This document shows positions 55,309 to 63,336 of a DNA stretch of 64,000 bases, piece by piece. The notes under the pieces were generated by a model. It was given only the letters and a program-made list of their open reading frames with translations. It had not been told where the DNA came from and did not search any database. The DNA comes from DAOSWM01 sp035380045. Lineage in GTDB: Bacteria; Bacteroidota; Bacteroidia; Bacteroidales; Tenuifilaceae. Positions within the stretch are counted from its first letter, which is position 1; every line of letters starts with the position of its first letter. Location of the stretch: the NCBI GenBank assembly GCA_035380045.1, contig DAOSWM010000009.1:1-64000 (forward strand), read 5' to 3'. A program made the translations under genes and the position numbers.

Positions 55309-56292
55309 ATGAAAAAGTTTTGCAAAATTCTACTGGCACTTACAGCATCGCTGCTCTTTTTTGTAAGCTGCGAGGAGGAGCCCATTGCTTCTTTCACAGT
55401 ATCATCAACTCTGGTTGGTACAAACCAAAACGTTACCTTCACAAACACATCAACTGATGCGGATCACTTTGAATGGTACTTTGGGGATGGCACATCGTCA
55501 ACCGACGAAAACCCTACCCACAGCTACAGCCAGCAGGGAAACTATATAGTTACACTAGTAGCATACTCAAAATCGGGGCGTAAACTCGACGATGCCTACC
55601 AGGCATATGTTTGGGTGTTAGACCCTTACGAAGTAACGTTCCACAACCCAACCTACACCCCTATTACTATCACAGTAACAAACTATGGAACCCAAACAAT
55701 TCCAGTTGATGGGAATGTAACATTCCTGGTTTATACATCAACGCCCAGCTTTACTGCCACAACCTATGAAACATTTTCAAATGGAGATCCTCTCGGATCA
55801 ACAATTAGCTGGCAAGGCACCCTTGAGCTAACAAGCTCAACATCTACCTGGAATCTCAATGTAGGGACTTCCTTTTTCTACTTTTTCTTAAGAAATTATA
55901 GCGGATACTACCTAGGACCTATCTATGTAAACTACGGGAACAGCAACCAGTATCTTATTAATGCTTCAATCCCAACAAACTATAGCACCCAGTTTAAGCT
56001 AGGATACCATTATGCCCGTTCCGATAATCAAATTCGCTTATACATTAACTCAACATCCTACTACTATAGTTTTATTGCTGGGGATAACTTTTATTATCCA
56101 AACGTACAAAACCAAGCAATAACCTTCACAGTGTATAGTGGAAAAGCAAACGAAACTACTTTAGACACAACTCCTGTTGAGTTTAGCCTTGACCCAACGA
56201 AAGAGGTTCAAACCATTTCAACAACAAAAGAAACCTTTGAAAAAGTTCCAGGATCACACGATTTATTCCCTACAAACCAGCAATCCAATTAA
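55309..56292 (+). CDS. PKD-domain lipoprotein
   Basis: This is a 327-aa protein. The signal peptide ends in a lipobox (LLFFVSCEEE, Cys21). One PKD domain (about 25-112) contains VTFTNTSTDADHFEWYFGDG and THSYSQQGNYIVTLVAYS. The remaining 200 residues are rich in Tyr, Thr, Ser and Asn and look like beta strands of unknown fold. PKD domains usually mediate surface or carbohydrate contacts. It is first in an operon with the barrel protein and the WD40-caspase, and is expected to sit on the outer membrane. Confidence 0.82.
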   Translation: MKKFCKILLALTASLLFFVSCEEEPIASFTVSSTLVGTNQNVTFTNTSTDADHFEWYFGDGTSSTDENPTHSYSQQGNYIVTLVAYSKSGRKLDDAYQAYVWVLDPYEVTFHNPTYTPITITVTNYGTQTIPVDGNVTFLVYTSTPSFTATTYETFSNGDPLGSTISWQGTLELTSSTSTWNLNVGTSFFYFFLRNYSGYYLGPIYVNYGNSNQYLINASIPTNYSTQFKLGYHYARSDNQIRLYINSTSYYYSFIAGDNFYYPNVQNQAITFTVYSGKANETTLDTTPVEFSLDPTKEVQTISTTKETFEKVPGSHDLFPTNQQSN

Positions 56293-56314
56293 ATTAATCT
56301 TAAACCAGAATACT

Positions 56315-57151
56315 ATGCAACCAAAATATAAACTTCTGATGCTTGCCTGCCTGCTCATTACTTTCAACAGCAACCTTAAGGCACAATTCGAAAACAAGGT
56401 AACCTTCAACTTCTCTCTTGGAGCCATTCAGCCCATAGGTATACAGGAGTACATATACCAAAGCGATAATTTGCACTACGAAAACACGTTCCTCATGCCT
56501 TACCTTTTTTCAAACTATAAGCAAGGATTTACCTTCACAGGAAGCGCACAATTCAACATAAACAGATTTTTCTCTGTTGGTACCGGTATTGGAGTCGAAA
56601 GGATTGGCAACTGGGAGTACACCGAAGCATACACTTGGAACGATGAAAGGAAAGAGAGAGATTTCCTTTCGTGGACAATTACCAGCGGTGAAACCTTGCT
56701 CGACAAGGGTACCAACGAGTTAAACCTCTACAATTTAAGCATTGGAGTGTTCCCCAGAATTAACCTTGCCTACGGCAAGAAGGTTAACCCCTATATTTTC
56801 ACCGAAATAACCTTCAATTACACCGACATTAACTATGTGAACAACCAAAGAATATCGTGGATTGACTTAGGAGGAACCGAGGAGGACTACGACGAATGGT
56901 ACAGCAGTTTAACTACTCCAGCAGCATTTAAAAACACCCCTCAAAGTAGCTTTGGGGTTGGTTTGTATCCAGGGTTAGGAATCGATTTTAACATTTCCCA
57001 AAACCTGGGCATTTTCATCCAGGGAGGATACTCATTTATAAGCATAAACAAATCGGACCTTGAGGACGCGAACCTCGAAGCTGAAAATTTTAAAACCATT
57101 AAAGCTGAGCTGGGAGTTAAGGTTAGCTTCCTACGTTCAAAGGACATCTAA
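56315..57151 (+). CDS. Outer-membrane beta-barrel protein
   Basis: This is a 278-aa protein starting MQPKYKLLMLACLLITFNSN, with a signal peptide ending NLKA. The mature chain has amphipathic strands with aromatic girdles (FNFSLGAIQPIGI, FTGSAQFNINRFFSVGTGIG, LYPGLGIDFNISQNLGIFIQGGYSF) and ends in a short strand, FKTIKAELGVKVSFLRS, as small 8-12-strand barrels do. The ATG at 56315 lies 22 nt after the PKD gene; an in-frame extension into that gene is an artefact. Confidence 0.8.
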   Translation: MQPKYKLLMLACLLITFNSNLKAQFENKVTFNFSLGAIQPIGIQEYIYQSDNLHYENTFLMPYLFSNYKQGFTFTGSAQFNINRFFSVGTGIGVERIGNWEYTEAYTWNDERKERDFLSWTITSGETLLDKGTNELNLYNLSIGVFPRINLAYGKKVNPYIFTEITFNYTDINYVNNQRISWIDLGGTEEDYDEWYSSLTTPAAFKNTPQSSFGVGLYPGLGIDFNISQNLGIFIQGGYSFISINKSDLEDANLEAENFKTIKAELGVKVSFLRSKDI

Positions 57152-57185
57152 ACCCCTTCTCCATCGGGAGGAAAAACAAAAAGCT

Positions 57186-59804
57186 ATGTGGAAAAAGAGC
57201 ATTCTGTTCATTTACCTTGCTACAATTACAGCTGCCTGCTTCTCGCAGGTTCAACAGGCCAAAACATTCGAGGAGAAGAAGCATGGAGTAATTGTATCGG
57301 CAGTAAGTAACGATGGGAACCTTATTGCCACAAGCGGAAACGACAATAACATCATCGTTTGGAACATCCTATCGGGAACCATTTTTCGAAAACTTACCGG
57401 GCTCAACGAGCTGACCAAGGCGATTGCTTTCAGTTACGATGGGCGTTCCCTTATAACTGGAGGAAAAGACAGCAAGGTTTGTGTTTGGGACATTGACAAG
57501 GGCCAGCTTCGTTATTCACTAACCGGGCACTCCGATGATGTTAACGCCGTAAGCGTTAACTTCGATAACTCACTAGCTGCCTCGGGAAGCGCAGACAAAT
57601 CAATTATTATTTGGGATATTAGAAGCGGGAAACTCTTGGCCACCCTACCAGCACATAGCAAAGAGGTTACCTCGGTTCACTTCAGCCCGAACGGAACCAA
57701 ACTTGCTTCCGCATCAGCCGATGGTTCTATTAAAATATGGAACACCAGCACCTGGGTAACCGAACGAACGATTGATGCCCACAAGGATTGGGTTCGCTGC
57801 GTAAAATTTAGCCCAGATGGAAGCCTTATCGCAACATGTGGCGATGATAAAACGGTAAAAATTTTCGACGGGTTCGGGAACCTGAAGTTTAAAATGAGCG
57901 GCCATAAGGATAGAGTCACCGAACTCTCATTCAGCCCCGATGGGAATTTCTTAGTTTCGGGGTCATTCGATCAACGGTTCATCCTTTGGAATGTAGCGAC
58001 AGGAACCGAGGTTTACCGCTCAAATTCGCTGGGCGAAATAATTTACTCCATTTCGTTTAATCCGAACGGGAAGACGTTGGTAACAACGAACCTTTACAAG
58101 GATGAATTCATCCTCTGGGATGTTTCTTCGCTTAACATTGCCAGTAACGTAAGCCCTGCACAAGCCCCCCAAACTAACATTGCACAAGCCCAAACCAACG
58201 TTCCCTCGCAAGTAGTTTCATCGTTCGAACCCCCTTCGTTGCAAATTGCTGGGGTGAACTTCACCGATGCCAACCGGAATAGTGTTATTGATGCTGGCGA
58301 GCAGGCTGCGGTTGAACTCACCATTGTAAATTCAGGCAAGGGAGCTGCACAGGCTGTTAAGCTCTACTTTTCTGAACAGAATAACGTTAAGGGCATTAAT
58401 TTTTCACAAGTTCACGATTTAGGGAGCATTCAACCAGGAACTCAACGTACACTTAAGGTTCCTATTACCGCTGCCGAACACCTTGAAACATCAAACGCAA
58501 ATTTCAGAATATCCATCACTGAAAGCATGGGAACAACCACAAACCCAGTTGATTTTGCCATTGAAACCCGAAAACTCACTGTGCCCCTTGTGGTTGTACA
58601 TGAATATGCGATTGAACCTATCAATTCATCGATAGTAACGAAGGGAAGTAAGTTCAAACTTAGCATGATAATTCAGAACAAGGGCGATGCGGTTGCCCGA
58701 ATTATTAAAGTAAAATTCGGCATTCCCGAAAACGCTTTCATAGTTAGCGACCCCGAGTTTACAATATCAGAACTTTCTCCCCAAGAGTTCAAGAAACTTG
58801 AAGTGGAAGTGATGACTAACACAAGGTACATTCGCCCCGATGTTCCAATTGAGATTTTTGTTACTGAATCAACCGGAAAGTACGGCGACAGGAAGATTGC
58901 CAGCGCCCAGTTTGGGGAGGGCCCTCAGGGCGACATTAACTCTATTTACCTTGCAAGCGCTCCCTCCACCGCTGTTGGCTCATCAAATGTAACGTTCTCA
59001 ACCGTTTCGGATGTTGACAGGAATATCCCACAGAGCCCTGTGCAAAAAAGTTCCTGTTACGCGCTAATTATTGGTAACGAGGATTACAGCTCATACCAGC
59101 AGGGGCTAACCAGTGAGGTTAACGTTGAGTTTGCCCGCAACGATGCAAAAATTTTCAAGGAATACGTAAACAAAACGCTGGGGGTTCCCGAGGAAAACAT
59201 AATGTTACTGCTCGATGCGAAGGTAATTGAGTTTAACCGCTGTATTGAGAAGTTGAACCTAATTGCCAAAACATCGGGAGGAAACTGTGAGCTAATCTTC
59301 TACTTTGCTGGCCACGGACTTCCCGATGAAGTTACAAAGGATGCATACCTCATGCCAGTTGACGTTAGCGGCAACGATTTAAAGTACGCCATTAAGCTAA
59401 GTGAACTTTACGCTAAACTTTCGGAACACCCAACCAAGAAGGTCACTGTTTTTCTAGACGCATGCTTTAGCGGAGGGGCACGGAACGATGCGTTGGTTGC
59501 CGCACGAGGTGTAAAAGTGAGGCCCAAAAAGGAGGCAATAAAGGGGAACGTTGTGGTTTTCTCGGCCAGCAGTGGCGAACAATCATCACTTCCATACAAG
59601 GATAAACAGCATGGAATTTTCACCTACCATTTGCTGAAGAAACTACAGGAAACCAAGGGCGATGCATCGCTTCAAGAAATATCGGAATACCTGAGCAAAG
59701 AGGTTTCGCTCCGCTCAATAATCGTTAATAACAAGGAGCAGAACCCGCAAGTCAACTACAGCACCGAAGTGCAGGAAAAATGGGGTAGCTGGAAGCTAAA
59801 GTAG
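57186..59804 (+). CDS. Exported WD40-CARDB-caspase protein
   Basis: This is an 872-aa protein. Residues 1-20 are a signal peptide (Cys18 in TAACFS could be a non-standard lipobox). Residues 33-315 form a seven-bladed WD40 propeller (blade-ending Trp or Phe at 59, 101, 143, 185, 227, 268, 311). After a Gln/Ala/Pro linker come two immunoglobulin-like CARDB-type domains (about 350-460 and 465-575), the first led by FTDANRNSVIDAGE. Residues 620-870 are a caspase-fold peptidase (clan CD) with the dyad FYFAGHG (His710) and FLDACFSGG (Cys760). Such peptidases usually cut after Arg or Lys. The motif order argues for an active enzyme; the substrate is unknown. Confidence 0.85.
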   Translation: MWKKSILFIYLATITAACFSQVQQAKTFEEKKHGVIVSAVSNDGNLIATSGNDNNIIVWNILSGTIFRKLTGLNELTKAIAFSYDGRSLITGGKDSKVCVWDIDKGQLRYSLTGHSDDVNAVSVNFDNSLAASGSADKSIIIWDIRSGKLLATLPAHSKEVTSVHFSPNGTKLASASADGSIKIWNTSTWVTERTIDAHKDWVRCVKFSPDGSLIATCGDDKTVKIFDGFGNLKFKMSGHKDRVTELSFSPDGNFLVSGSFDQRFILWNVATGTEVYRSNSLGEIIYSISFNPNGKTLVTTNLYKDEFILWDVSSLNIASNVSPAQAPQTNIAQAQTNVPSQVVSSFEPPSLQIAGVNFTDANRNSVIDAGEQAAVELTIVNSGKGAAQAVKLYFSEQNNVKGINFSQVHDLGSIQPGTQRTLKVPITAAEHLETSNANFRISITESMGTTTNPVDFAIETRKLTVPLVVVHEYAIEPINSSIVTKGSKFKLSMIIQNKGDAVARIIKVKFGIPENAFIVSDPEFTISELSPQEFKKLEVEVMTNTRYIRPDVPIEIFVTESTGKYGDRKIASAQFGEGPQGDINSIYLASAPSTAVGSSNVTFSTVSDVDRNIPQSPVQKSSCYALIIGNEDYSSYQQGLTSEVNVEFARNDAKIFKEYVNKTLGVPEENIMLLLDAKVIEFNRCIEKLNLIAKTSGGNCELIFYFAGHGLPDEVTKDAYLMPVDVSGNDLKYAIKLSELYAKLSEHPTKKVTVFLDACFSGGARNDALVAARGVKVRPKKEAIKGNVVVFSASSGEQSSLPYKDKQHGIFTYHLLKKLQETKGDASLQEISEYLSKEVSLRSIIVNNKEQNPQVNYSTEVQEKWGSWKLK

Positions 59805-59821
59805 CCTTACAGAAAAGAAAG

Positions 59822-59974
59822 CAGAGGGTGTCTTACAAACTCATTGTGTGACTCAGTAAAGGACTCTGGGAAACTCTGTTAAATTTTGTGGTGTATCACT
59901 GAGTCTCACAATGGAAACACAGAGCTCCACAGAGCAATAAACTTAATTCATTATAGCTTTTAAGGCACCCTCTG
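59822..59974. repeat. Nested-palindrome intergenic element (MITE-like or double terminator)
   Basis: Outer arms CAGAGGGTGTCTTA (59822-59835) and TAAGGCACCCTCTG (59961-59974) pair over 14 bp with one G-T type mismatch. Inside, CATTGTGTGACTCAGT (59842-59857) and ACTGAGTCTCACAATG (59898-59913) pair over 16 bp with one mismatch. ACTCTG/CAGAG sequences recur between them. It fills the gap between two convergent genes and ends next to the stop codon of the second one. Confidence 0.75.
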
Positions 59975-59975
59975 T

Positions 59976-60725
59976 TTACTCATCAAACCCTGGCCGTTTG
60001 AAATCCATGGCGTTGGGTAACTTTTTTAGAATTAACTTTTTAACAACCGCTAAATCTTTTAGGAAACTCAGAATGTCATCCTCAAATTGTGGGAATATCT
60101 CCATCAGCTTCATCCATGCTGCAATAGAACGTTCAATTACAATAACCGCAATTTTGGCCGAGCCAAGCGCATCGTTGAACTCATACTCATCCTCTTCGTA
60201 GTCGAATTGAAGATGGCACCGGTACGTTTTGGCCGAAACCAGCAGAAGGTAATGCTGTAGAACCTCAATGACATCAACCAGCTGGTTCGCCCGCTCATCG
60301 TCAATACCAGCAAGCTGGGTATGCTTCTCCTCAATTTCACTGTAGTTCAGCTTCATCCAATCGTGACCCCTCAGTGAATACTCGCGAGAAAGCTTCACCG
60401 CTTCATGTTTTTCAGGGTCGGGCAAGGCGGATTCAACATCTTCTTCAGGAAGGTTATTCGGATCAATCCCCATCTCCTCCATCATCTCCTGCAGCATGTC
60501 GGCAGCAACCTGAAACATTACGTGAATTTCATCCCAAAACTCTTTATTCTCATCATCGCTCTGCTCCCTCTCTGCGTCAAACTCCTTCTCCATTAAATAT
60601 ACGCTACAGAAAGCACTATGCGTGCAACGCTCACACCAACGATCGCAGTAGTTGTGTATCCCTGAAATTATTTTCGGATCACTAGTTATTGACTTTAGTA
60701 AGCTGGCTGCCTTTCTTTTATCCAT
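59976..60725 (-). CDS. Cysteine-motif protein of unknown function
   Basis: This is a 249-aa protein, predicted cytosolic and helical. Near the N-terminus four cysteines and nearby residues form NYCDRWCERCTHSAFCSVY (C-x3-C-x2-C-x5-C), compatible with a zinc or Fe-S site. Very acidic segments follow (DDENKEFWDE, EEDVESALPDPEK), then a helical half ending FKRPGFDE. The start MDKRKAAS at 60725 avoids an implausible hydrophobic extension. I do not know the family. It is divergent from glnN, which hints at, but does not show, a link to nitrogen metabolism. Confidence 0.75.
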   Translation of the reverse strand: MDKRKAASLLKSITSDPKIISGIHNYCDRWCERCTHSAFCSVYLMEKEFDAEREQSDDENKEFWDEIHVMFQVAADMLQEMMEEMGIDPNNLPEEDVESALPDPEKHEAVKLSREYSLRGHDWMKLNYSEIEEKHTQLAGIDDERANQLVDVIEVLQHYLLLVSAKTYRCHLQFDYEEDEYEFNDALGSAKIAVIVIERSIAAWMKLMEIFPQFEDDILSFLKDLAVVKKLILKKLPNAMDFKRPGFDE

Positions 60726-60915
60726 TACTACATTTTTTGCTAAAGGTAAAAATCGAACTTCAAAATAAAAAATAAAACTACAAATCACAACCACCCAAAT
60801 ATAAAATGTCTTTTTTTTTAATTACCCCCCCCTATTTTTCATCTTCATGCAAACGTTTTTTGCTTTATTTTATATTTTACCCTTGTTTTTTAACCCTCTT
60901 TTGTCATTATTTATA

Positions 60916-60923
60916 TATTTTTG
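60916..60923 (+). promoter_or_regulatory. -7 element of glnN
   Basis: TATTTTTG is an exact TAnnTTTG, 42 bp before the start at 60965. Upstream, 60811-60832 contains runs of nine T and eight C. Confidence 0.5.
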
Positions 60924-60964
60924 CGTCTGTGTTAGTATGAACAATAACCATTAAACTTAAAACT

Positions 60965-63157
60965 ATGTCGAATCTGCGTTTTAAAGCTATGGGTGAAGCG
61001 CTAGCTCGCCCATTCATTCAGTACGAAAACCCAAAAGGGAAAATCTCCGATTTTTTTGGCATAAACGTTTTCGACCAGCAGAAAATGCGTAGGTACTTAT
61101 CAACCGAAGCCTACGAAAGTGTTGCAATAGCAATTGAGGAAGGAAGAAGGATTGATAGAAAAATTGCAGGTCAGGTTGCCGCAGGAATGAAAGCATGGGC
61201 CATTGAGCGTGGAGCGACACACTACACACACTGGTTCCATCCGCTAAACGGCTCCACGGCCGAAAAACACGACAGTTTCTTTGGCCCAGGGAAGGATGGT
61301 GTTGCCCTAGAATCCTTCAGTGGCGATTTGCTGGTTCAGCAGGAACCCGATGCCAGCAGCTTCCCCAGCGGTGGAATCAGAAACACCTTCGAGGCACGTG
61401 GGTATTCCGCTTGGGATCCATCTTCACCTGCATTTGTACTTGAACACACGCTCTGTATTCCAACCATTTTTGTATCGTACACGGGTGAAGCGCTCGACTT
61501 TAAAACCCCTCACCTCAAGTCACTGCATGCGCTCGATAAGGCTGCAACCGCCATGTGCGCATTCTTCGATAAGGATGTTAAGAAAGTGTCTGTTACCCTG
61601 GGGTGGGAACAGGAGTATTTCCTAATTGACGAAGCCCTTTACAATGCTCGCCCCGATTTGGCCATGTGTAACCGTACAATTATGGGACACGCTTCTGCTA
61701 AAGATCAACAACTTGAGGATCATTATTTTGGTTCAATCCCCGAAAGAGTAAATGCATTCATGCGTAACTTCGAGATGGAGGCCTACAAATTGGGGATCCC
61801 AGTAAAAACGCGTCATAACGAGGTTGCACCAAACCAGTTTGAATGCGCACCTGTGTACGAAGAAGCAAATCTGGCAGTTGATCACAACCAGCTCATCATG
61901 TCGCTCATGGAAAAAATTGCCCGTAGGCATAAGTTCCGTGTCATCTTCCACGAGAAACCCTTCAAAGGAATTAACGGCTCTGGAAAACACTGTAACTGGT
62001 CGCTTCTAACCAGCACTGGCGTTAACCTGCTATCACCTGGCGGAACACCAAAAAACAACCTGCAATTCCTAACATTCTTGGTAAACACCATTAAAGCCGT
62101 TCACGACCATGCCGCCCTGCTGCTAGGAAGCATTGCCAGCGAACCCAACAGCCACCGGCTGGGTGCACACGAAGCCCCCCCGGCTATCATGTCGGTTTTC
62201 ATTGGCAAAACCCTCTCGAACGTTCTTGATGACCTTGAACAGAGGGTTACTGATAAAAAAATGACTCCCGACGAGAAAACCGAGATTAAGCTCGACATTG
62301 GTAAAATTCCGGAAATCCTTCTCGACAATACCGACCGAAACCGAACTTCACCCTTCGCTTTCACTGGCAATCGGTTCGAGTTCAGAGCCGTTGGCTCTTC
62401 AGCCAGCTGTGCTTCACCCATGATTGTCCTAAACTCTGCCATGGCTAGCCAGCTTAATACCTTCCGCATCGATGTTGAAAAACTAATTGAGAAGGGTGTG
62501 AAAAAGGATGAGGCAATTTTTCAATGCATCCGAAAAACCATAATTGCATCAAAAGCGATTCGGTTTGAGGGCAACGGGTACAGTCAGGAATGGATTGAAG
62601 AGGCTGCAAGAAGGAATCTGCCAAATATTTGCGATGCACCAAACGCATATAAAACATTCTTATACCCATCTTCATTAAAGTTACTTTCAGAAAACCATGT
62701 GCTTACCGAACGGGAGCTACACGCACGCTACGAAATTCGCAACGAGATCTTTGTTAAAAAAATGCAGATAGAATCGCGTGTGATGGGCGATTTGGCAATA
62801 AACCACATAGTTCCTACTGCGCTGGCATACCAAAACGTTCTTATTAATAACGTACGTGGTTTAAAAGAACTTTTCTCCGACGAAGAAGAATACCTGAGCA
62901 TGGCTTCGCCTCAACTACAAACCATAAAAAAAATTGCAGAGCACCTAAAGCATGTTCGAGAACAGGTTAAACTAATGGTTGATACCCGTAAAGAGGTTAA
63001 TACAATAACCAATATCGCTGAAAAAGCGAATGAGTACACCAACCGAATCCGCCCGTTTCTTATCGAAATCCGATACCACATCGATAAACTTGAACTTATT
63101 GTTGATGATGAGATGTGGCCTCTTCCAAAGTACAGGGAGTTACTATTTGTAAGGTAA
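60965..63157 (+). CDS. glnN: Glutamine synthetase type III
   Basis: It makes glutamine from glutamate, ammonia and ATP in the cytosol. At 730 aa it has the length of GSIII, the form typical of Bacteroidota, against about 470 aa for GSI. Landmarks are THYTHWFHPLNGSTAEKHDSF near 80 and the catalytic GWEQEYFLID near 208. KTRHNEVAPNQFECAPVYEE is near 282, GSGKHCNWSLLTSTGVN near 340 and NRTSPFAFTGNRFEFRAVG near 460. A long C-terminal helical extension is specific to type III. It is a single-gene unit. Confidence 0.96.
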   Translation: MSNLRFKAMGEALARPFIQYENPKGKISDFFGINVFDQQKMRRYLSTEAYESVAIAIEEGRRIDRKIAGQVAAGMKAWAIERGATHYTHWFHPLNGSTAEKHDSFFGPGKDGVALESFSGDLLVQQEPDASSFPSGGIRNTFEARGYSAWDPSSPAFVLEHTLCIPTIFVSYTGEALDFKTPHLKSLHALDKAATAMCAFFDKDVKKVSVTLGWEQEYFLIDEALYNARPDLAMCNRTIMGHASAKDQQLEDHYFGSIPERVNAFMRNFEMEAYKLGIPVKTRHNEVAPNQFECAPVYEEANLAVDHNQLIMSLMEKIARRHKFRVIFHEKPFKGINGSGKHCNWSLLTSTGVNLLSPGGTPKNNLQFLTFLVNTIKAVHDHAALLLGSIASEPNSHRLGAHEAPPAIMSVFIGKTLSNVLDDLEQRVTDKKMTPDEKTEIKLDIGKIPEILLDNTDRNRTSPFAFTGNRFEFRAVGSSASCASPMIVLNSAMASQLNTFRIDVEKLIEKGVKKDEAIFQCIRKTIIASKAIRFEGNGYSQEWIEEAARRNLPNICDAPNAYKTFLYPSSLKLLSENHVLTERELHARYEIRNEIFVKKMQIESRVMGDLAINHIVPTALAYQNVLINNVRGLKELFSDEEEYLSMASPQLQTIKKIAEHLKHVREQVKLMVDTRKEVNTITNIAEKANEYTNRIRPFLIEIRYHIDKLELIVDDEMWPLPKYRELLFVR

Positions 63158-63178
63158 ATGTAGCTGAAAAAAAAGAAC

Positions 63179-63209
63179 ATGAGCGGGCAAAATTTGTTCC
63201 GCTCATTTT
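63179..63209 (+). terminator. Probable terminator of glnN
   Basis: ATGAGCGG (63179-63186) and CCGCTCAT (63199-63206) form an 8-bp stem followed by a short T-run (TTTC). The loop contains a second small palindrome. The weak T-run limits confidence. Confidence 0.55.
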
Positions 63210-63336
63210 CGTTATGGGTAATATACAATTTTTAATAAATATTGCTTACTTTTACGAGGCAAAGCAATTGTTTTGCAACTTGCAATGAAACAAGTATTTG
63301 TTGCAGAAAAGTTAACATCGAAAAAAGTATGAAAAT

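Noticed and set aside
56177..56314. Longer start of the beta-barrel protein gene
   Set aside because: It lies inside the PKD gene and hides the signal peptide that appears from the ATG at 56315.
57060..57185. Longer start of the WD40-caspase gene
   Set aside because: It overlaps the barrel gene in another frame and destroys the signal peptide beginning at 57186.
57186..59804. Type IX secretion C-terminal domain on the WD40-caspase
   Set aside because: The C-terminus ends within the caspase domain (KWGSWKLK); no CTD-type beta-sandwich follows, so secretion by the type IX system is not supported.
60811..60832. Phase-variable tract upstream of glnN
   Set aside because: The T9 and C8 runs lie over 80 bp upstream of the -7 element with no repeat spacing role visible; there is no evidence of switching.
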